DNA from: Saprospirales bacterium
GTDB taxonomy: Bacteria; Bacteroidota; Bacteroidia; Chitinophagales; Saprospiraceae
Direction: 5' to 3'
DNA length: 64,000 nucleotides
Assembly: GCA_016703765.1 (NCBI GenBank)
Contig: JADJBL010000021.1
Location: 21,603-85,602 of the forward strand
A model generated the notes under the pieces. That model was not told the DNA's origin and ran no database searches. It saw only the letters and a program-made list of their open reading frames with translations. A program made the translations under genes and the position numbers. Of this stretch, positions 58,121-64,000 are shown piece by piece. Positions within the stretch are counted from its first letter, which is position 1, and each line of letters begins with the position of its first letter.

Positions 58121-60851
58121 AACCCGAAAGGGCCCAGGTGGCGCTGAGCATCACGTAGCGTCCGAGGGCGTTGACGCGCTCTTCCTGGAGGAAATTGAAC
58201 TGGCTGCTCCGGTAGATTCCGGTGTTTTTACCCAGCAGGTCGAATGCCGAGAGTTTGAGTTGCAGCTTGTTTTTCCATAAAAATTTCGACACCGAGGCCC
58301 TCCAGATGGGGCCCAGTTCGGTATTGGGGAAGGCGCTGCCGCGGTAGGCGGTGTAGTCGATGGATTGTTCGATCGACCAGGTCTTCGCGGGCTTGAGGGT
58401 GACATCGGCGTACAAATTCTGTTCGAAGAAATCCTGGTCGAGGCTTTCGCTCGCGGCCAGGCGGGTGGTGTTGAAGCCCCAACGCAGCCCCGCGACGGCG
58501 TCGATCCATTTCTTTTGTTGTACTCGAGGCTCAGGGCCCAGCGACCCTTCCCAGCGGTCCACGCGATCGGGTTTGCCGTTGACGTAGAGGGTGCTGCGGT
58601 TGTAGCCCGCGTCGGCATCGAAGTTGATCCGCGACTGGATGAATTTCAGGGGCGTTCCGAAGGAAAAGAAGCCATTCCCCTCCCAATCGTCGGCGATGTT
58701 GACCGGCGTGATGAGCTGCCGGAAAAGGGAATCGATGCGTTGGGAGTTGGTGATCCGGTTGGCAGAATAGCGGCCCCTGAAATTGGTGAAGATCGAAGTG
58801 TTGGAAAACTGGTCGAACGACATAAAGCGCAGGTCCAGGTTGTGGGCGTATTCGGCGCGGAGATTGGGGTTGCCGGAGTAGATGTTGAGCGGGTCGCTGT
58901 TGTCGACGATGGGTTGCAGTTGCTCGAGGGAAGGCTCCCGGATCTCGGTGTCGTATTCGAGTTCGAGGTGGCGGGAGGGGCTGAAGTCGTAATTTCCCCG
59001 AAAGCTGGGCAGCAGGTTGGTGAAGGTCTTGCGGATGGGGATCTGCTCGTCGAGCAGTTCGCCTTCCAATCTGGAGTGCTGCAGGGCGCCGCCGAGGGTC
59101 AGGTTGAATTTTTTGCGGTTGTAGCGGAAGTGGAGTCCGCCGCGGTCGTAGAGGTAATCCCGCTTGTAATGGGAGCTCAGCTGCGGATTGAAAACCTCAT
59201 CGGCAGGGGAGAGGTCGTAGAATTCCTTTTCCACCTCGTTGCCGTAGTTTTGGTGGGAGTAATTGGCCTCCAGGTATTTTCCCTTTCCCAGGGGTTCGGT
59301 GTAGGAGATGCGGCCTCCGTAATTGAGTTGTTCATTCTGAGACGCCTGCCTCTGCCGGATGGTATCGGTGAATGCGAGGAGTTGGAATGTGTTTTCGGAG
59401 TAAAGGCGCCCCGTTTGATCGTTCGAGGCCATGCCTGTGCTCAGGTTGGCGGTGAATACGCGGCCCGGTTTGCGGAAGCGTTTGAGGTAGGTACCGTTGA
59501 GGTCCCAGTTGAGGTTTTCTCCGTCGCTGCGGTAGTCGCTCAGGCCTGCGTTTTCGGGGTTTCCGGAGACTCCGAAGGTTTGGCTGTTGCGGTAATTGTC
59601 GAGGAAGGCGTCGTTGAAACCCAGTCCCCCTCGGAAGATCAGGCGCTGGGTCGAATCCGCTTCGAAGCGCAGGGTGCTGTTCAGGCGGTGGTTGGTGTTT
59701 CTGCTTTGCTCGGCGCTTTGTTCTTCGGTGGAGAAGGACTGGTTGTCGAGGAGGTTTTCCCGGAAGAGGCTGCGTTGCAGGTCGTTGGCTACGCGGTTGT
59801 AGAAATAGCTGGAATGGAGTTCGACGCGATCGCCCAGGTCGTAGTTGAAGTTGAGCCCTCCGGCGCCGGTAGTGGCGATACCCCGGCGTTCGCCGAAATC
59901 GAGCGGGATGCCCGATTCGCCCTCGCCGATGGAAATGCGCAGGCTTCCACCGCCCGCCATCATATTTTGCAGGCCGCCCATGAAATCGATATAGTCGTTG
60001 ATGGAGAAGCCTTGCTCGTTGAGATTGTTGACCATGCCCAGGGCGGAAAGCTGGGCGTTTTTCGAAAACCGGTTGATATTGGCCTTGCCCTGATAGCGCT
60101 CGTCGGTGCCGTAGCCCGCTGTGACATTGCCGAAGAAGCCCTGCTTTTTGTCCTCCTTGAGGGCCAGGTTAATGGTCTTTTGCTCGTTGCCGTCGTCGAT
60201 GCCCGAGAACTCCGCCATTTCGGACTTTTTATCGAATACCTGCACCTTGTCGACCGCATCGGCCGGCAGGTTTTTGGTGGCGATTTTGGGGTCGTTTCCA
60301 AAAAACTCTTTTCCATCGACGAGCACCTTGCCCACATCCTCCCCCTGCGCCTTGATATTGCCCTGGCGGTCCACCTCCACCCCGGGGAGTTTGCGGAGCA
60401 GGTCCTCCACCGGGGCATTCGGCTCGACCTGGAAGGCCGCGGCGTTGTATTCGATGGTATCGTTTCGGATGGCGATGGGGATATGATCGCCTTTTACCAG
60501 CACCTCTTTCAACACGGCGCTTTCCAGCTCCAGGCGGATGAGTCCAAGCTGGAGCTCTTTGTCCAGCGCGATCTGCCGTTGATAGGTTTGGTATCCGACA
60601 TAGCTGATTTGGAGGATATAGTCCCCCTTCCCGGTTTTAGGAATGGCGAAACCGCCGTCGGGCTCCGAAATTCCAAAGGCGACGAGCACGGAATCTGCCG
60701 CTTGCATGAGCACGACGGTGGCGCCTTGCAGGGCCGTGCCGCTGGAGTCTGCCACGCTGCCTTTGATGGAAAAGCTGTTCTGGGCTTGCAGGGTGCAGCC
60801 CAGAACGAGCAGAAAAGAAACCAGTAGTAAGGAGTTGTGGATTGTTTTCAT
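58121..60851 (-). CDS. TonB-receptor-like outer-membrane barrel, C-terminus lost
   Basis: About 910 genuine residues. Signal peptide MKTIHNSLLLVSFLLVLGCT, a CarboxypepD_reg-like domain (FSIKGSVADSSGTALQGATV), a TonB-plug-like region (VEDLLRKLPGVEVDRQGNIK, VLVDGKEFFGNDPKIATKNL), then a long beta-barrel of the outer_membrane beta-barrel family. The last recognisable strand is YVMLSATWALSG. Past about 58121 the frame runs to 57435 only through antisense of the T9SS gene, so the natural C-terminus is missing. A stretch near 58514-58550 reads better one frame away (GRWALSLEYNK), which suggests two compensating indels. It is 4 bp after a GLPGLI gene, a common Bacteroidota pairing, and so probably belongs to a receptor-like uptake or sensing unit. 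Confidence 0.82.
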
Positions 60852-60855
60852 AGTT

Positions 60856-61614
60856 TCAATTCCTTATTTTGATCATAAAAGTCCCTCCTCCTCCTTCTTC
60901 GGCGCCCATCTCCTTCATCTTCTCGGCCTGGATTTGGTCGAACTCGGCCTGGGTCACTTTCTTCCCTTTCGAAGGTTTTTCGATCTTGCCCTCCTGGCTT
61001 TCGCCTAATACCACCTCCGTGGCCGCGATGGTTCGCTTGCCGCCGTCGATATCCACCGACAGGATCATGCCGGGCAGTTGTCCGAAATTATCGGGACCGG
61101 AGGAAACCGGAATCTGTGGAGTAAACCAGGCGACGATCACCCGGTTGCTGTCCTGGTGTTCGGCTTTGAAGCAGGGGGAACCGAGAATCGTCTGCTGCTC
61201 CCCGCTGAGCTTCCATTGGTAGGCCTTCAGTTCGTCCTGAATGAGGAATCGCTTGCCGAGAAAATCCCGCGACTCCACTTTTTTCTTTGCTTTCAAATCC
61301 TGATAAACCTGGTTTTCCGGACGCTGGATGACCATCCGGACCGTGGCGTTCTCATCGCCGCCGGTCCATTCGGGGTCGGCCGCATGGGCCGCGGCTTCGG
61401 TCTCGTGGTTTTGATACAGGGAGGCTTGCTCGTTGAAAAGCAGGGCCATGTCGAACGACTGGGATGTAGGCATCATCGCGGCCATGTGCTCCTGACCTTC
61501 GGAGAGCTGGATTTCCAGTTTTATGGTTTCCTGGAAGATAATCCTGCCCTCCTTGTTTTGGGCAAATGCGAAAAGAGGGAGGACCGATAAGGCGAAGAGG
61601 GTAAATCGTTTCAT
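60856..61614 (-). CDS. GLPGLI family protein
   Basis: 252 residues from the ATG at 61614 (MKRFTLFALSVLPLFAFAQN); an ATG 15 bp upstream also fits but gives a less typical leader. The family hallmark appears as FGQLPGMILSVDIDGG, preceded by VIVAWFTPQIPVSSGP; the early part has GRIIFQETIKLEIQL. The C-terminus is short, with a Gly-rich EEGGGGTFMIKIRN end. GLPGLI proteins are secreted and of unknown activity, usually next to an outer-membrane beta-barrel gene as here. Its promoter (61627-61655) and the GGTTAA repeats lie in the shared divergent region with the histidine kinase gene, so regulation by that system is likely. Confidence 0.88.
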   Translation of the reverse strand: MKRFTLFALSVLPLFAFAQNKEGRIIFQETIKLEIQLSEGQEHMAAMMPTSQSFDMALLFNEQASLYQNHETEAAAHAADPEWTGGDENATVRMVIQRPENQVYQDLKAKKKVESRDFLGKRFLIQDELKAYQWKLSGEQQTILGSPCFKAEHQDSNRVIVAWFTPQIPVSSGPDNFGQLPGMILSVDIDGGKRTIAATEVVLGESQEGKIEKPSKGKKVTQAEFDQIQAEKMKEMGAEEGGGGTFMIKIRN

Positions 61615-61626
61615 AATTTTTTTTGA

Positions 61627-61655
61627 CAAAAGTAAACGAGGCCCAGGTTAAGCAA
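61627..61655 (-). promoter_or_regulatory. housekeeping promoter for the GLPGLI-barrel operon
   Basis: On the minus strand TTG (61655-61653), 18 nt, then TACTTTTG (61634-61627), an exact TAnnTTTG match, 12 nt before the ATG at 61614. Confidence 0.6.
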
Positions 61656-61682
61656 CCTTGAATTAAGGTTAATAAAGGTTAA
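61646..61682. promoter_or_regulatory. three GGTTAA repeats, candidate response-regulator operator
   Basis: GGTTAA occurs at 61646-61651, 61667-61672 and 61677-61682, that is 21 and 10 bp apart, all on one DNA face. An inverted AACCTT-N4-AAGGTT (61655-61670) overlaps. OmpR/PhoB-type regulators bind such tandem sites, and the cognate regulator is encoded 1.3 kb away. The first copies overlap the minus-strand promoter region, and the last is 28 bp from the kinase gene's -7 box. Confidence 0.5.
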
Positions 61683-61710
61683 TCGGCGGGCAGGGCTGGA
61701 AGGAAAGCCC

Positions 61711-61718
61711 TAATTTTG
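61711..61718 (+). promoter_or_regulatory. TAnnTTTG -7 element for the two-component genes
   Basis: TAATTTTG, an exact consensus match, 9 nt before the ATG at 61727, implying a very short or absent leader. Confidence 0.5.
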
Positions 61719-61726
61719 AGCCGGAT

Positions 61727-63001
61727 ATGAATTTTCTATACCGAAACGGAACTTCACTGGCCCTCATGGGAGGCAGCCTGGCGCTGCTGGCCGTCTTTAT
61801 CGGCATTTGGCTGAGCAAGGTGTATAAGGACGAATACGAGCGACTCAAAGAGCAGACGGATTTTCTCCTCCTGGAATCGGTGCGGGAAATGGAAGACGGG
61901 CTTTTTGCAAGCGTGTTGACCGACGACGATAGTCCCGTTCATACTGATACCACCCTCGGAACGGTTTCAAACAAAATAGTGATCCACCACCAGGTCGACA
62001 CGGCCAAGGTGATTTACTACGAGCATAAACAAAGCCTTACCGACACCAATTTCGAATTTACCGTCCGCTCCAATCTCGGCGAATCCAAAATCGAAAAACC
62101 CATCAAAGGCTCCCTGGCCTTCATCGTCGCCGTGGCGGAAAGAGAGCATAGCCTCGACTCCTTTTCCATCAAGCTGGACAGCCTGGATATCAAGCCCATC
62201 CTCAGCAAGCAGATCGAATTGGCGCTGGAGGAAAGTAAACTCCCCTCCAGCGCCAGGCTGATTGGCCTGAATCGGGAAGACACCGCCGCCGTGGAGGCCA
62301 TCCTGTCCACCAGCTATCAGGATATTCTCAACGGCGAGCGCTATGCCATCGAAGTGCCGAAATACCGCGCCTATTTATTTCGGAAAATGACGCCACAGCT
62401 GCTCTTTGGATTGCTGCTGTTTGCCTCGGTTTCCCTGGCTTTTTTCGTCGTGTACCGCAGCCTGCTGAAGCAAATTGGTCGACAAGGTGCTGAAAATGTC
62501 TCTTTTCGAAAAAAGCGAACCCGAGCTCCGCCTGGAAACCGTCGATCTGAACTGCTGGTCGGGGAGGTGCTCAAATCCATGAAATTGCACGTGGAAAAAC
62601 TGGGCGCCCAGGTCCGTTTCGAGGCAAAAGGGGAGGCCTTCACCCTCGATGCCGACCCCATTCACCTCACCAGCGTGGTCTACAACCTGCTGGATAATGC
62701 CCTGAAATACAGTCCCGACAAACCGGAGATCGACATCGAACTGTCACAAACCGAAACGGCCCTGGTCCTGAGCGTCCGCGACCGGGGCATCGGCATTCCG
62801 GCGGAGCATATCGAGCGCATTTTCGGCCAATTTTATCGGGTACCCACCGGCGATACCCACAACGTGAAAGGCCACGGGCTCGGCCTGAGCTACGTGGCCA
62901 CGGTAGTGCGCCGGCACCGGGGAAAGATCGAAGTGCAGAGCAAGCCGGGGCAGGGCTCCGTTTTTACCATCACCTTACCCCGAACGCATGAGCCGGATTA
63001 A
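61727..63001 (+). CDS. sensor histidine kinase missing its H-box (internal deletion)
   Basis: The start at 61727 gives an N-terminal membrane helix (LALMGGSLALLAVFIGIWLS), a periplasmic sensor of about 210 residues, and a second helix (LLFGLLLFASVSLAFFVVYR). The HATPase domain is intact: N-box VVYNLLDNALKYSPD, G1 DRGIGIP, G2 GHGLGLSY, C-terminus VFTITLPR. Between them, after YRSLLKQ at about 62474, the expected HisKA segment with the phospho-acceptor His (HELKTP type) is absent. What remains of its second helix (VDKVLKMSLFEKSEPELRLE) is in another frame from 62475 to 62548, returning near 62549. About 200 bp therefore seem lost, plus one base. As read, the protein could not autophosphorylate. 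It overlaps the response-regulator start by 14 bp. Confidence 0.78.
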   Translation: MNFLYRNGTSLALMGGSLALLAVFIGIWLSKVYKDEYERLKEQTDFLLLESVREMEDGLFASVLTDDDSPVHTDTTLGTVSNKIVIHHQVDTAKVIYYEHKQSLTDTNFEFTVRSNLGESKIEKPIKGSLAFIVAVAEREHSLDSFSIKLDSLDIKPILSKQIELALEESKLPSSARLIGLNREDTAAVEAILSTSYQDILNGERYAIEVPKYRAYLFRKMTPQLLFGLLLFASVSLAFFVVYRSLLKQIGRQGAENVSFRKKRTRAPPGNRRSELLVGEVLKSMKLHVEKLGAQVRFEAKGEAFTLDADPIHLTSVVYNLLDNALKYSPDKPEIDIELSQTETALVLSVRDRGIGIPAEHIERIFGQFYRVPTGDTHNVKGHGLGLSYVATVVRRHRGKIEVQSKPGQGSVFTITLPRTHEPD

Positions 63002-63680
63002 AGTCCTCTACGTCGAAGACGAGCCCTTCCTGGCCAAGATCGTGGTGGAAAGCCTGGAGAGCCGCGATTTTTCCGTGCACCTCGTGTCCGACGGCGCCCA
63101 GGCCCTGTATGCCTTCGATCAATTGCAGCCCGATATCTGCGTCCTCGACGTCATGCTGCCCCACCGCGACGGCTTCTCCATCGGCCGGGAGATTCGCGAG
63201 CGGGACCCCCGCATGCCCATCCTCTTCCTCACCGCCAAAAGCCAGACCAGCGACTTGCTTCAAGGCTTCGCATCCGGAGGCAACGACTACCTGAAGAAGC
63301 CTTTCAGCATGGAGGAACTCATCGTCCGCATTCAAAACCTTCTGGACCTGATGCGGGGCAAGCATGCGCCGGCACGGGAGGAGACCGAATTTACACTGGG
63401 CCGATACCGCTTCCTTCCGCAGAAACTGGAGCTCTGCTTCGGCGAATCCGTCCGCAAGCTCTCCCACCGCGAGACCGAGTTGCTGCTCGTCCTGGCGCGG
63501 CACCGCAACCTCAAGATCGAGCGCAAGACCATCCTGATGGACGTCTGGGGCGACGATTCTTTTTTCAATTCCCGCAATTTAGATGTGTACATCACCAAGC
63601 TCCGCGAATATTTCCGGGGCGACCCGGGGGTGGAAATAATTACGTTGAAAGGGGTGGGATATAGGCTGGTGACGGGGTAA
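62988..63680 (+). CDS. OmpR/PhoB-family response regulator
   Basis: 230 residues. The receiver domain has acidic E10-D11, phospho-acceptor D54 in ICVLDVMLPHRDG, T82 in LFLTAK and Lys in DYLKKPF. The winged-helix output domain covers residues 135-230 (KLSHRETELLLVLARHRNLK, then WGDDSFFNSRNLDVYITKLR and ITLKGVGYRLVTG). It is cytoplasmic and DNA-binding, and overlaps the kinase gene by 14 bp, the usual two-component arrangement. The GGTTAA repeats at 61646-61682 are a candidate binding site, with control of its own operon and of the GLPGLI-barrel operon as the likely output. Confidence 0.93.
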   Translation: MSRIKVLYVEDEPFLAKIVVESLESRDFSVHLVSDGAQALYAFDQLQPDICVLDVMLPHRDGFSIGREIRERDPRMPILFLTAKSQTSDLLQGFASGGNDYLKKPFSMEELIVRIQNLLDLMRGKHAPAREETEFTLGRYRFLPQKLELCFGESVRKLSHRETELLLVLARHRNLKIERKTILMDVWGDDSFFNSRNLDVYITKLREYFRGDPGVEIITLKGVGYRLVTG

Positions 63681-63766
63681 CAAAATTGGTGTTTTCGTGA
63701 TATAAGGGATGAATTTTGTAATTTTCTGTGCTTTAATCCTTTAACAAACACGAAAAACCAGTTGTT

Positions 63767-64000
63767 ATGAAAAAAATTCTGATCGCATTCCTATTGACAG
63801 TATGCCTCCTGGCCATTTATTTAACCATAAGGGCTGGAAGTACAGCTTGGGGGATAGGCATCGACTTGCTTTCCTCCCAGGTTACTGGTAGTACATACAC
63901 CTTTACGGCGGATCCGGTCCCTGACAATAGCCCATACGGTTATAGTTATTTTTGGTTTTTCGACGACGGTTCTTTCGATATTACAGAAGACAGCATCATC
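63767..64000 (+). CDS. secreted PKD-like protein, partial
   Basis: 78 residues running off the right edge. The start at 63767 gives MKKILIAFLLTVCLLAIYLT, a signal peptide or anchor. The next residues include YTFTADPVPDNSPYGYSYFW followed by FFDDGSFDITEDS. The Y-x-W-F-F-D-D-G turn is the PKD pattern (normally WxFGDG), so this is probably another surface protein. Whether it has a T9SS domain cannot be seen. Confidence 0.6.
   Translation, partial: MKKILIAFLLTVCLLAIYLTIRAGSTAWGIGIDLLSSQVTGSTYTFTADPVPDNSPYGYSYFWFFDDGSFDITEDSII

Noticed and set aside
1..64000. tRNA, rRNA, integrase, transposase or attachment sites
   Set aside because: None was recognised; repeats in the window are intergenic hairpins or coding modules.

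Overview
The window looks like a chromosome segment of a gliding or surface-active Bacteroidota bacterium, most likely Saprospiria (Saprospiraceae/Lewinella-like); that placement is inference. The evidence is that at least eleven genes carry type IX secretion system (T9SS) sorting domains. SprB-like, PKD, HYR and Asp-box domains are abundant, there are two type-B cargo plus PorP/SprF pairs and a GLPGLI plus outer-membrane barrel pair, and housekeeping promoters have the TAnnTTTG form. No rRNA, tRNA, CRISPR array or insertion sequence was recognised.

Layout. 0-9.4 kb: partial SRPBCC gene, a giant SprB-repeat adhesin and a sortilin-like Asp-box protein. 9.4-15.2 kb: EamA transporter, leucine-rich T9SS protein, alpha-glucan phosphorylase and an MbnP/MbnH-like (MauG-type) pair. 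15.2-25.8 kb: unknown secreted proteins including a four-fold repeat protein, a beta-helix T9SS protein and a 2OG-Fe(II) oxygenase. 26.0-31.9 kb: PKD type-B giant translationally coupled to PorP/SprF. 32.0-41.7 kb: a cluster centred on an ECF sigma factor, with a membrane-spanning anti-sigma-like protein, a caspase-like protein lacking the catalytic His, a type-B T9SS cargo and SprF partner, an intact caspase on the other strand, a small T9SS protein, an outer-membrane barrel and a membrane protein. 41.7-50.9 kb: two tandem giants built from about a dozen pre-peptidase-like modules each. 51-57.3 kb: unknown helical protein, DUF2461, a phosphatase/CotH-like kinase pair and an MgtC-family membrane protein. 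57.4-64 kb: truncated T9SS protein, outer-membrane barrel plus GLPGLI divergent from a histidine kinase/response regulator, and a partial secreted gene.

The most interesting signal is a 30-bp element, GTTGAC-N16-TATT(C/G/T)ATG, with identical spacing at four places. Each lies 41-59 nt upstream of a gene in the 32-42 kb cluster, and one of those genes is the ECF sigma gene. It looks like the self-recognised promoter of that sigma factor and defines a small local regulon joining caspase-like proteins to T9SS surface proteins.

The window also carries an unusually high number of single-base frameshifts, many in homopolymers, one nonsense codon and two probable internal deletions. Consensus sequencing or assembly error is the simplest explanation for most of them. 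Broken genes are therefore given at full extent with the break positions stated.
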